Shown piece by piece: positions 1 through 7,714 of a stretch of 64,000 nt of DNA (positions are counted from its first letter, which is position 1; each line of letters starts with the position of its first letter). Location of the stretch: NCBI RefSeq assembly GCF_038024875.1, contig NZ_CP136136.1:62001-126000 (forward strand), given 5' to 3'. Below the pieces are notes generated by a model. The model made no database searches. It saw only the letters and a program-made list of their open reading frames with translations, and had not been told where the DNA came from. The DNA is from Gordonia rubripertincta (GTDB taxonomy: Bacteria > Actinomycetota > Actinomycetes > Mycobacteriales > Mycobacteriaceae). The translations under genes were made by a program, and so were the position numbers.

Positions 1-2
1 TG

Positions 3-56
3 ACTCTCGCGATCGATCGGCTCGGCGCGTTCGTGGGGGCCGGAAACCCCGCGTGA
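3..56 (+). CDS. C-terminal tail of a truncated upstream gene (tentative)
   Basis: An open frame runs in from the left edge and stops with TGA at 54-56. The readable tail is TLAIDRLGAFVGAGNPA, whose composition suits a real protein end. Only 17 residues are visible, so no family can be assigned and this may be chance. Confidence 0.3.
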   Translation, partial: TLAIDRLGAFVGAGNPA

Positions 57-127
57 CCCGCGACCGACGTCGAACCGCGTACCGCGAGGCGGCCGGGCCC
101 CGGACCGCTGACGCCGACCTGCGATGA

Positions 128-280
128 CCACCGCTACGCCCGCCTGACTCCCGGGCCTCGATCCACCAACTCCTCACCCACACAGCGGGTTTCGGGCACT
201 TCCTCGTCGACGACACCTACCGCCGGCCCGCAGCCGATCCACGCCTTCGCGTTCGACGACGTCGCCCTTCCCACCGGCCC
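128..280 (+). pseudogene. Relic of a beta-lactamase-type serine hydrolase
   Basis: Frame 2 contains the residues SIHQLLTHTAGFGHF at 158-202. They match the typical LLTHTAG block of class C beta-lactamase-like serine hydrolases and esterases. There is no start codon, a stop lies just upstream at 125-127, and the downstream translation becomes arginine/proline-rich with no SxxK or YxN motif. I read this as a decayed fragment. The rest of 57-479 holds no gene I can support; it contains the promoter region for the gene starting at 480. Confidence 0.3.
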
Positions 281-479
281 GGCCGACTCCCAGAAATCTG
301 GGGGCACATCGGTTCCAGAGGTTCCGCCGCGACATTTCCGGCGTTCGAGGGATGGCGGGAACAAAAGGTGCTCAGCGACTCTGAGTGCCATGAACACATC
401 GGGACCCGCGGTGCGGAACACCGCACCCGACCCCGCTCCACCATCCGCTCCGATCACCGAACCGCGAAGGAACCCCACC

Positions 480-1862
480 GTGTCCATCACCTCCGAACCG
501 ATCGACTTCACCGACCTCGACGCCCTCGTCACCGCCGTCGCAGGTCCCGTCCTGACTCCGACCGACGACGGTTACACCGCCGAACTGACCGGGTTCAACC
601 TGGTCGCCATCCCGGCCGCCCAGGTCGTCGTCGGCGCGACCGGCGCCGAAGACGTCGCCGCCGCAGTGCGATACGCGCGGGCCAACGGACTGCGGGTCGG
701 CGCCCGGGCCACCGGACACGGGGCCCCGATCGAGGGGCGCGGCACGGTCGTCGTCACCACCTCGCGAATGACCGACATCGTCGTCGACCCGGTCACCAGG
801 ACCGCCCGCGTCGGTGCCGGCGTCCGCTGGCGTGACCTCGCCGCGGCCACCGCTCCTCACGGACTGACCGGGCTGGCCGGCTCGTCGTCGTCGGTCGGCG
901 TGGTCGGCTACCACCTGGGCGGCGGCCTCAGTCCGCTCGGACGCCGATTCGGTTGGGCCGCAGATCATGTCCGGTCGATCGAACTGGTGACCGCGGACGG
1001 GATCGTCCGCACGGTCGACCCCTCGGCCGGTTCTGATCTGTACTGGGCGATCCTCGGCGGACGCGATGGCTTCGGCATCGTCACCGCCATCGAGTTCGAC
1101 CTCTTCGAGCTCCCCACCGTCTACGGCGGCGGCATCTTCTTCGCCGGCTCGGCGGCGGCCGACGTTCTCCACGCCTGGCGTGAATGGGCGCCGACGCTGC
1201 CGGAGGAGGCCGGCACCTCGGTCGCGATACTGCGCCTCCCGCCGGACCCCAACCTGCCGGCCCCGTTGCAGGGGCAGCTCGCGGTGCATGTCCGCTACAC
1301 CCACACCGGCGACCCGGTCACCGCGGCAGCGCTTCTCGCCCCCATGCGCTCGGCGGGCCCCATCCTGCTCGAGAACATCGACGTGCTGCCGACCGCTGCT
1401 CTCGACGCCGTGCACATGGACCCGCCCGGCCCGATGCCCTCCGCCGAGCGCGGCAGCGTCCTGCGCGAGTTCCCGGCGTCGGCCGTCGACGCCCTTCTCG
1501 AGGTCGCCGGGCCGCACGTCGCGAGCCCCCTGGCCATCGTCGAGGTCCGCCTGATGGGCGGTGCGCTGACGCAGCCGCAGCGCGTACCCAACGCGATCGC
1601 CGGTCGCCACGGCGCCTTCAACGTGATCGCGATCGGAGTGCCCGCCGGTCCCCTCGGCGACCAGGTCGGCGCACATCTGACCGCGGTCACCCGGGCCGTC
1701 GCGCCGTGGTCGGCCGGTGCACTGCTGAACTTCTGCGGACTCGACGCCGCCGAACGTGAGCAGCTCTGGACACCCGACCAGCGGGTGCGCCTCGAGACGA
1801 TCCGCCGCCGTCACGACCCGACCGGGGTCCTCCGGGTGGATGATCCCAGCTTTGTGGGATAG
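480..1862 (+). CDS. FAD-binding (PCMH-type) oxidoreductase
   Basis: A protein of 460 residues of the berberine-bridge-like / 6-hydroxynicotine-oxidase-like flavoprotein family. The N-terminal half has the FAD-binding PCMH fold: the block GARATGHGAP carries the histidine that usually forms the covalent 8-alpha-histidyl link to FAD. The glycine-rich segment YHLGGGLSPLGRRFG, with AADHVRSIELVTADG after it, is the second FAD-contact region. The usual cysteine of bicovalent members is not evident in that segment, so single attachment is likely. The C-terminal end (NFCGLDAAE, RRRHDPTGVLRVDD) resembles the BBE domain. The chosen start is GTG 480, preceded by AAGGAA seven bases upstream; an ATG at 390 would add 30 proline-rich residues and has no ribosome binding site. 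The substrate cannot be inferred. Confidence 0.85.
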   Translation: MSITSEPIDFTDLDALVTAVAGPVLTPTDDGYTAELTGFNLVAIPAAQVVVGATGAEDVAAAVRYARANGLRVGARATGHGAPIEGRGTVVVTTSRMTDIVVDPVTRTARVGAGVRWRDLAAATAPHGLTGLAGSSSSVGVVGYHLGGGLSPLGRRFGWAADHVRSIELVTADGIVRTVDPSAGSDLYWAILGGRDGFGIVTAIEFDLFELPTVYGGGIFFAGSAAADVLHAWREWAPTLPEEAGTSVAILRLPPDPNLPAPLQGQLAVHVRYTHTGDPVTAAALLAPMRSAGPILLENIDVLPTAALDAVHMDPPGPMPSAERGSVLREFPASAVDALLEVAGPHVASPLAIVEVRLMGGALTQPQRVPNAIAGRHGAFNVIAIGVPAGPLGDQVGAHLTAVTRAVAPWSAGALLNFCGLDAAEREQLWTPDQRVRLETIRRRHDPTGVLRVDDPSFVG

Positions 1863-1894
1863 ACATCGATGCAGCTCAGGAACATCATTGCCAG

Positions 1895-3034
1895 ATGACA
1901 TCGAGCCTGACCGCCGAGCGCGTGCGCCGCGACATCGAAGTCGTGGCGCACGCCGGTCTCGGCCTCGACGACTTCTTCGCGGAAACCGTGGATTCGTTAC
2001 GTCGTGCGGTACCCATCGATGCCGCCTGCATCGGCACCTTCGATCCCAACACCATCATGCTGACATCGGCGCGCAAATACGGGGACCTGCTCGGGCAGGA
2101 TCACAAAGACCCGGATTGGGGTCTCCTCGAGTACGGCCAGGTCGAACCGTCCAGTTACCGAGAACTGGTGGCGCAGAAGCGCGATGCCGTCGGTCTCAAT
2201 CTCCTGACCCGGGGTCGGACCCAGCAGTCCGAACGCATGACGCAGCTCATGATCCCGGAGTACTGCTTCCACGACGAGGCGCGCGTCGTGCTGCGCGACG
2301 GGGACCGGGTGTGGGCCGGGATCGCGATGTTCCGCAGCGGGGCGGGCTGCCGCCCGTTCACCGAGGACGAGATCGACTTCCTCGGTTCGCTGTCCCAGAC
2401 CCTCGCCCACGGGGTACGGATCGGCCTGCTCAGCACGGTCGTCGCCGAACAGCGGCCCTCGATCAACTGCGGGCCCGCCGTCCTGATCATCGACCGCAAC
2501 AACGAGATCGTGCAGATGAGCGCCGGCAGCCAGGAGCGCATCGACGACCTCGCGGCGGGCCCGAACAGTGCCGCCGCGGCGAACCCCATCTACGGCCTGA
2601 TCGGTGCAGCACGACGCTACGGCGCCGGCGAGACTCAGGTACCGCCGCGCCTGCGGGTCCGCGGCCGGTCGGGCATGTGGCTCGTCATCAACGCATCTCC
2701 GTTGTCCTCGGTGGACGGACGGCCCGGCGAGGTCGTCGTCACGATCGAGGAGGCGCGCCCGCCGGAGATCATCCCCCTGGTCGTCGAGGCCTTCGGGCTC
2801 ACCGCACGCGAGCGCGACGTGACCCAGATGGTGTTGCAGAACGTCGCCACCAAAGACATCGCCGCTGCCCTGCACGTGTCCGCGTACACGGTGCAGGATC
2901 ACCTGAAGTCGATCTTCGACAAGGCCGGGGTCCGGAGCCGCCGCGAACTGATCGCCCGGGTGTACTTCGACCAGTACGCGCAGCGTCTCAACGATCCCCT
3001 CACACCGTCCGGCTCCTACGCGTCGGCCGAGTAA
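1895..3034 (+). CDS. GAF-domain LuxR-family transcriptional regulator
   Basis: A 379-residue regulator. Residues about 15-180 look like a GAF-type sensory domain, a central stretch about 190-290 is PAS/GAF-like, and about 300-360 form a LuxR/GerE helix-turn-helix (FGLTARERDV ... IAAALHVSAYTVQDHLKSI ... AGVRSRRELIARV). The gene lies directly upstream of prmA in the same direction, separated by a probable terminator and a near-perfect palindrome. That suggests it activates propane monooxygenase transcription; this is inference from position. No strong Shine-Dalgarno is visible before ATG 1895, so the start could shift slightly. Confidence 0.85.
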   Translation: MTSSLTAERVRRDIEVVAHAGLGLDDFFAETVDSLRRAVPIDAACIGTFDPNTIMLTSARKYGDLLGQDHKDPDWGLLEYGQVEPSSYRELVAQKRDAVGLNLLTRGRTQQSERMTQLMIPEYCFHDEARVVLRDGDRVWAGIAMFRSGAGCRPFTEDEIDFLGSLSQTLAHGVRIGLLSTVVAEQRPSINCGPAVLIIDRNNEIVQMSAGSQERIDDLAAGPNSAAAANPIYGLIGAARRYGAGETQVPPRLRVRGRSGMWLVINASPLSSVDGRPGEVVVTIEEARPPEIIPLVVEAFGLTARERDVTQMVLQNVATKDIAAALHVSAYTVQDHLKSIFDKAGVRSRRELIARVYFDQYAQRLNDPLTPSGSYASAE

Positions 3035-3057
3035 CCGGTCTCACCTGCACATTCCCC

Positions 3058-3086
3058 GGAGGGTCCGCATCGCGGGCCCTCCTTTC
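3058..3086 (+). terminator. Rho-independent-like terminator after the LuxR gene
   Basis: An 11-bp stem (3058-3068 with 3072-3082, one G-U wobble) with a three-base loop is followed by a short T-rich run (TTTCGTCGT). It starts 24 bases after the regulator's stop. It would separate the regulator transcript from the prm operon, so prmA should have its own promoter. Confidence 0.6.
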
Positions 3087-3115
3087 GTCGTCCGCAGACC
3101 GGCGATTCGGTCAGT

Positions 3116-3132
3116 CGTCTCACAGTGAGACG
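3116..3132 (+). promoter_or_regulatory. 17-bp palindromic operator upstream of prmA
   Basis: The sequence CGTCTCAC-A-GTGAGACG has perfect 8-bp arms around a single base. The loop is too short for an RNA hairpin, so a DNA operator is more likely. If the -10-like hexamer near 3155-3160 is real, the operator centre is at about -42. LuxR-type activators that overlap the -35 region bind at that position. The adjacent LuxR-family gene is the obvious candidate ligand. Confidence 0.55.
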
Positions 3133-3160
3133 TTTGTTACCTGCATCACACGGTTGTATC
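3133..3160 (+). promoter_or_regulatory. prmA: Tentative prmA promoter
   Basis: A weak -35-like TTTGTT (3133-3138) and a -10-like TGTATC (3155-3160) are spaced 16 bases apart, directly downstream of the palindrome. Both are poor matches to the consensus, as expected for an activator-dependent promoter. The 5' untranslated region would be about 55 bases and includes a short GCCGGC-N6-GCCGGC hairpin at 3183-3200. Confidence 0.3.
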
Positions 3161-3222
3161 GAAGTCGCTCCAGTCCATGCGGGCCGGCACACCCGCCGGC
3201 TCCCTCTAAGAGGAGGCGCACT

Positions 3223-4860
3223 TTGAGCAGGCAGAGCTTGACGAAAGCCCATGCGAAGATCACCGAGTTGTCCTGGGAGCCCACCTTCGCGACCCCGGCC
3301 ACTCGATTCGGAACCGACTACACCTTCGAGAAGGCCCCCAAGAAGGACCCGCTGAAGCAGATCATGCGGTCGTACTTCCCGATGGAGGAGGAGAAGGACA
3401 ACCGCGTGTACGGCGCCATGGACGGCGCCATCCGCGGCAACATGTTCCGCCAGGTCCAGGAACGGTGGCTGGAGTGGCAGAAGCTGTTCCTGTCGATCAT
3501 CCCGTTCCCCGAGATCTCGGCGGCCCGCGCGATGCCGATGGCCATCGACGCGGTGCCCAACCCGGAGATCCACAACGGGCTGGCCGTGCAGATGATCGAC
3601 GAGGTCCGTCATTCGACGATCCAGATGAACCTCAAGAAGCTGTACATGAACAACTACATCGACCCGGCCGGCTTCGACATCACCGAGAAGGCGTTCGCCA
3701 ACAACTACGCCGGCACCATCGGCCGACAGTTCGGCGAGGGGTTCATCACCGGCGACGCCATCACGGCGGCCAACATCTACCTGACCGTCGTCGCCGAAAC
3801 GGCCTTCACCAACACGCTATTCGTCGCGATGCCCGACGAAGCCGCCGCCAACGGCGACTACCTGCTCCCCACCGTCTTCCACTCGGTGCAGTCCGACGAG
3901 TCGCGGCACATCTCGAACGGCTACTCGATTCTGCTGATGGCGCTCGCCGACGAGCGCAATCGTCCTCTGCTGGAACGTGATCTGCGGTACGCGTGGTGGA
4001 ACAACCACTGCGTCGTCGACGCCGCGATCGGCACCTTCATCGAGTACGGCACCAAGGACCGGCGCAAGGACCGGGAAAGCTACGCGGAGATGTGGCGCCG
4101 GTGGATCTACGACGACTATTACCGCAGTTACCTTCTGCCGCTGGAGAAGTACGGGCTCACCATCCCGCACGATCTGGTCGAGGAAGCCTGGAACCGGATC
4201 ACCAACAAGCACTACGTCCACGAGGTGGCACGCTTCTTCGCCACCGGCTGGCCGGTCAACTACTGGCGCATCGACGCCATGACCGACAAGGACTTCGAGT
4301 GGTTCGAGGAGAAGTACCCCGGTTGGTACAACAAGTTCGGCAAGTGGTGGGAGAACTACAACCGCCTCGCCTACCCGGGCCGCAACAAGCCGATCGCCTT
4401 CGAGGACGTCGATTACGAGTACCCGCACCGCTGCTGGACCTGTATGGTGCCGTGCCTCGTCCGTGAGGACATGGTCGTGGACAAGGTCGACGATCAGTGG
4501 CGCACCTACTGCTCGGAGACCTGTCACTGGACCGACGCGGTCGCCTTCCGCGACCACTACGACGGCCGGGACACCCCGAACATGGGAAGGCTCACCGGGT
4601 TCCGCGAATGGGAGACCCTGCATCACGGCAAGGACCTCGCCGACATCATCGAGGATCTGGGTTACGTCCGCGACGACGGCAAGACCCTCATCCCGCAGCC
4701 GCATCTGAATCTGGACCCGAAGAAGATGTGGACGCTCGACGACGTCCGCGGCAACGTCTTCAACAGTCCCAACGTGCTGCTCAACGAGATGTCCGACGCC
4801 GAGCGGGACGCGCACATCGCGGCTTATCGCGCCAATCCCAACGGGGCCGTGCCGGCCTGA
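3223..4860 (+). CDS. prmA: Propane 2-monooxygenase, hydroxylase large subunit
   Basis: The alpha subunit of a soluble di-iron monooxygenase that hydroxylates propane, chiefly to 2-propanol. It is cytoplasmic and acts with prmB, prmC and prmD. The protein has 545 residues, the family's usual length. The di-iron ligands are visible: E97, then E127 and H130 in DEVRH, E192, then E226 and H229 in DESRH. The start is TTG 3223, preceded by AAGAGGAGG with a six-base gap; the resulting N-terminus MSRQSLTKAHAKITELSW is, as I recall, that of Gordonia PrmA. The reading frame stays open far upstream through the LuxR gene, so an automatic call may be wrongly extended. A cysteine-rich segment HRCWTCMVPC lies in the C-terminal third, as in relatives. 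Confidence 0.97.
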   Translation: MSRQSLTKAHAKITELSWEPTFATPATRFGTDYTFEKAPKKDPLKQIMRSYFPMEEEKDNRVYGAMDGAIRGNMFRQVQERWLEWQKLFLSIIPFPEISAARAMPMAIDAVPNPEIHNGLAVQMIDEVRHSTIQMNLKKLYMNNYIDPAGFDITEKAFANNYAGTIGRQFGEGFITGDAITAANIYLTVVAETAFTNTLFVAMPDEAAANGDYLLPTVFHSVQSDESRHISNGYSILLMALADERNRPLLERDLRYAWWNNHCVVDAAIGTFIEYGTKDRRKDRESYAEMWRRWIYDDYYRSYLLPLEKYGLTIPHDLVEEAWNRITNKHYVHEVARFFATGWPVNYWRIDAMTDKDFEWFEEKYPGWYNKFGKWWENYNRLAYPGRNKPIAFEDVDYEYPHRCWTCMVPCLVREDMVVDKVDDQWRTYCSETCHWTDAVAFRDHYDGRDTPNMGRLTGFREWETLHHGKDLADIIEDLGYVRDDGKTLIPQPHLNLDPKKMWTLDDVRGNVFNSPNVLLNEMSDAERDAHIAAYRANPNGAVPA

Positions 4861-4903
4861 CGGCACGCAGGCGGGCGCCCCTTCGAGTTTGCTCTCAAGC
4901 TCG

Positions 4904-4994
4904 CTGCTCAGGGAGCAGGGGACGCTCGCGAGCTCGCTCCTCAGGGAGCGGTGACGACCGCAAGCCGTCGCCTCCCCCAGCTCCCTGAGGAGCG
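4904..4994. repeat. Three-copy hairpin array between prmA and prmB
   Basis: Three short inverted repeats of one motif lie in the 166-base gap. They are CTGCTC-AGG-GAGCAG (4904-4918), CGCTCC-TCAG-GGAGCG (4935-4950) and the reverse-oriented GCTCC-CTGA-GGAGC (4980-4993). Copies 2 and 3 can also pair with each other into a larger structure. I recall similar CTCCCTGAGGAGC elements dispersed in Gordonia and relatives, but cannot check. It may stabilise the prmA end of the mRNA. Confidence 0.55.
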
Positions 4995-5026
4995 CAGCAT
5001 CCCCTCATCCAGACACAGGAGTTCCA

Positions 5027-6067
5027 GTGGCCGACACACATCACATCAACTTCGCCCCGGTCGACATCGAGATGGAGGTGACCGAGGACGAATCGATCCT
5101 CGACGCCGCGTTCCGGCAGGGCATCCACCTGATGCACGGATGCCGCGAGGGCCGCTGTTCGGCCTGCAAGTCGTACATGCTCGACGGAGACGTCCAGATG
5201 GACAACTACTCCACCTTCGCCTGCAACGAGGCGGAGGAGGCCGAGGGCTATGTGCTGCTGTGCCGGTCCTACGCCTACAGCGACTGCGAGATCGAGCTCC
5301 TCAACTTCGACGAGGACGAACTCCTCGGCGGCGCACCGATCCAGGACGTGCGCACCCGGGTCGCCGCCATCGAACCGGTGACGGCCGACATCGTGTCGCT
5401 CCGTCTCGACGTCGTCGAACCGGAAACCTTCGAGTTCAAACCCGGTCAGTACGTGGATCTCTCGGTACCCGGTACCGAGGAGAAGCGTTCGTTCTCGATC
5501 GCGACCACCCAGGCCACTCCGGACAAGCTGGAGTTCCTGATCAAGAAGTACCCGGGTGGCCTCTTCGCCGGTCTCCTCTCCGACGGGCTCTCCCCCGGCG
5601 ACGAGATCATGATCAACGGGCCGTACGGGTCGTGCACCCTGCGCAACGGCCATGTGCTGCCGGTCGTCTGCATCGGCGGCGGGGCCGGTATGGCCCCGCT
5701 CCTCTCGCTGCTGCGCCACATCAGCGAGACCGGTCTGAACAGGCCGGTGCGCTTCTACTACGGCGCCCGGACCGCGGCGGATCTGTTCTATCTCGACGAG
5801 ATCGCCTCACTCGGGGAGAAGATCGCCGACTTCAGGTTCGTCGCCTGCCTGTCCGAGTCGGCCGACGGCGCCCCGGACGGCCTCGAGGTCGCTGAGGGAA
5901 ACGTCACCGACATCGTCAACTCTCGCGAATCCGACCTCGCCCGAACGGAGGTGTATTTCTGCGGCCCCCCGCCCATGGTCGATGCAGCTCTCGCTCTCGC
6001 CGACCAGCATTCGGTCCCCCGGGACCAGACCTTCTACGACAAGTTCACCAGCCCGGCTTTCGACTAG
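5027..6067 (+). CDS. prmB: Propane monooxygenase reductase
   Basis: This reductase passes electrons from NADH to the di-iron hydroxylase. It has 346 residues. The N-terminal plant-type [2Fe-2S] ferredoxin domain carries C39, C44, C47 and C79 (CX4CX2C, then a distant C). The FAD-binding domain carries RSFS (R154) and the NAD-binding domain carries GGGAGMAPLL from about residue 217. The C-terminal CGPPPMVDAAL is typical of FNR-family reductases. The start is GTG 5027 with AGGAG upstream. It follows prmA after an unusually long structured gap, then prmC after 29 bases. Confidence 0.96.
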   Translation: MADTHHINFAPVDIEMEVTEDESILDAAFRQGIHLMHGCREGRCSACKSYMLDGDVQMDNYSTFACNEAEEAEGYVLLCRSYAYSDCEIELLNFDEDELLGGAPIQDVRTRVAAIEPVTADIVSLRLDVVEPETFEFKPGQYVDLSVPGTEEKRSFSIATTQATPDKLEFLIKKYPGGLFAGLLSDGLSPGDEIMINGPYGSCTLRNGHVLPVVCIGGGAGMAPLLSLLRHISETGLNRPVRFYYGARTAADLFYLDEIASLGEKIADFRFVACLSESADGAPDGLEVAEGNVTDIVNSRESDLARTEVYFCGPPPMVDAALALADQHSVPRDQTFYDKFTSPAFD

Positions 6068-6096
6068 ACGTCGCCGAACGAGGAGGAACGACAGGT

Positions 6097-7215
6097 ATGT
6101 CCGCACCCACCGCGCCGAAATCACCACAGCGCGAACGCAGTTTCCCGAGCATCGAATTCACCGACGCCGAGGCCGGCGCCAAGGAATTCCCGAGCAGCAA
6201 GAGCCGCAAGTACAACTACTATCAGCCGGCCAAAAAGCGGGCGACGGTCTACGAGGACGTCACCGTCGACGTGCAGCCCGACCCGGAACGCCACCTGACC
6301 CAGGGCTGGATCTACGGCTTCGGCAGCGGTCCCGGCGGTTATCCGCAAGAGTGGACGACCGCGAAGTCGAGCAACTGGCACGCCTTCCTCGATCCCAACG
6401 AGGAGTGGGAACAGACCATCTTCCGCAACAACTCGGCGGTGGTCCACCAGGTCGATCTGTGTCTGCAGAATGCCAAGCGGGCCCGCGTGTACGACGGCTG
6501 GAATCCTTCGTGGCTCAAGTTCATCGAGCGCAACCTCGGTGCCTGGATGCACGCCGAGAGCGGCATGGGCCTGCACGTGTTCACCTCGATCCAGCGGTCG
6601 GCTCCGACCAACATGATCAACAACGCCGTCGCGGTCAGTGCGGCGCACAAGCTGCGTTTCGCCCAAGACCTCGCGTTGTTCAACCTCGATCTCGCCGAGG
6701 CCGAGGAGGCCTTCGACGGATCGGCGCACAAGGAGGTCTGGCAATCGGCGCCGGAATGGCAGCCGACCCGGGAGGCCGTGGAGCGGCTGACCGCGATCGG
6801 CGACTGGGCGAAGCTGTTGTTCTGCACCAACATCGTCTTCGAGCAGCTCGTCGGGTCGCTGTTCCGGACCGAGCTGATCATGCAGGTCGCGGCGCGCAAC
6901 GGCGATTACATCACCCCGACGATCGTCGGCACCGGTGAGTACGACTACGACCGCGACCTGAACTACACCCGGGCCCTGTTCCTGATGCTCTCCCGCGACG
7001 AACAGTACGGCGCGCAGAACCGGGCACTGTTCGGCGAGTGGTTGTCGGAATGGGTGCCGCGCTGCCTCGACGCTGCGCGTGGGCTGCAACCGATCTGGTC
7101 GCAGCCGGCGGACAAGTCGGTCACCTTCGCCACGAGCCTCGAGGCCGCGACCGAGAAGTTCCGTGACGTCCTCAGAGCCATCGAAGTCGACATCCCCGAG
7201 GAGCTGAACCAATGA
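6097..7215 (+). CDS. prmC: Propane monooxygenase, hydroxylase small subunit
   Basis: The beta subunit of the soluble di-iron monooxygenase hydroxylase, 372 residues. It belongs to the ferritin-like TmoE/MmoY family but lacks the full set of iron ligands, as beta subunits do, so its role is structural within the alpha-beta complex. Recognisable blocks include GWIYGFGSGPGGYPQEWT near residue 70 and LSRDEQYGAQNRALFGEWL in the C-terminal third. GAGGAGGA precedes ATG 6097. Its TGA overlaps the prmD start (ATGA), which indicates translational coupling. Confidence 0.95.
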   Translation: MSAPTAPKSPQRERSFPSIEFTDAEAGAKEFPSSKSRKYNYYQPAKKRATVYEDVTVDVQPDPERHLTQGWIYGFGSGPGGYPQEWTTAKSSNWHAFLDPNEEWEQTIFRNNSAVVHQVDLCLQNAKRARVYDGWNPSWLKFIERNLGAWMHAESGMGLHVFTSIQRSAPTNMINNAVAVSAAHKLRFAQDLALFNLDLAEAEEAFDGSAHKEVWQSAPEWQPTREAVERLTAIGDWAKLLFCTNIVFEQLVGSLFRTELIMQVAARNGDYITPTIVGTGEYDYDRDLNYTRALFLMLSRDEQYGAQNRALFGEWLSEWVPRCLDAARGLQPIWSQPADKSVTFATSLEAATEKFRDVLRAIEVDIPEELNQ

Positions 7216-7559
7216 GCAGCATGCAATTCGGCGCACAGACCGAGTTCTCCAACATGTGCGGCGTCACCCTGATGAACACGCCCATCGGCCGCGTCGTCGC
7301 CGACGTCATGGGCGCCAAGGAGGGTGTCGAACTCACCGAGTACCCGTCGATGATCCGCGTCGACGGCGTCAACCGGCTCGAGTTCGACTACGACGAGCTC
7401 ACCGACGCCCTGGGTCAGGAGTTCGACGGATCGGTCTTCGAGGAGATCAGCTCCACCCACTACGGGCGAATGGTGCACCTCGACGACCGGACCTTCCTGT
7501 TCGCGAGCCCCGAGGACGCCGCCGAGTTCATCGGGTTCGATCTCACCGCGTCCAGCTGA
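7212..7559 (+). CDS. prmD: Propane monooxygenase coupling (regulatory) protein
   Basis: A 115-residue MmoB/DmpM-family effector. Family members carry no cofactor; they bind the hydroxylase and tune oxygen activation and substrate access. The sequence has the expected small alpha/beta composition, with an acidic middle (FDYDELTDALGQEFDG) and a C-terminal segment EDAAEFIGFDL. It starts inside the prmC stop codon (ATGA overlap), so the two are probably made in fixed ratio. A very strong hairpin follows the gene. Confidence 0.95.
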   Translation: MSSMQFGAQTEFSNMCGVTLMNTPIGRVVADVMGAKEGVELTEYPSMIRVDGVNRLEFDYDELTDALGQEFDGSVFEEISSTHYGRMVHLDDRTFLFASPEDAAEFIGFDLTASS

Positions 7560-7581
7560 GCGCAGGCCCCACCCCCGATCT

Positions 7582-7622
7582 GCGTCGTGGCCGCCGGCGA
7601 GGACCCCCGGCGGCCACGACGC
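7582..7622 (+). terminator. Perfect 16-bp hairpin after prmD
   Basis: The arms 7582-7597 and 7607-7622 are exact reverse complements around a nine-base loop. No T-run follows. The hairpin therefore looks more like a partial terminator or a 3'-end stabiliser of the prmABCD message than a full stop, especially since the functionally linked amidohydrolase follows 93 bases later on the same strand with its own AAGGAG. Confidence 0.65.
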
Positions 7623-7714
7623 ACCCCAGAAAACCCCGCCGACAGCAACTCTCGATCCCCGCCAACCCCATCGGATGCAGCCCGCTTCCACCGAGAACGA
7701 TCAAGGAGTCATCG

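Noticed and set aside
363..390. CIRCE-like heat-shock element (GCACTC-N9-GAGCAC)
   Set aside because: The right half is GAGCAC, not GAGTGC, so it is not the true inverted repeat, and the downstream gene is not a chaperone.
1756..3222. In-frame extension of prmA far upstream
   Set aside because: The frame is open through the LuxR gene but its residues are arginine/proline-rich noise. A strong ribosome binding site and the family N-terminus fix the start at TTG 3223.
3087..3222. Sigma-54 promoter before prmA
   Set aside because: No TGGCAC-N5-TTGC match is visible, and the neighbouring NtrC-like protein lacks GAFTGA.
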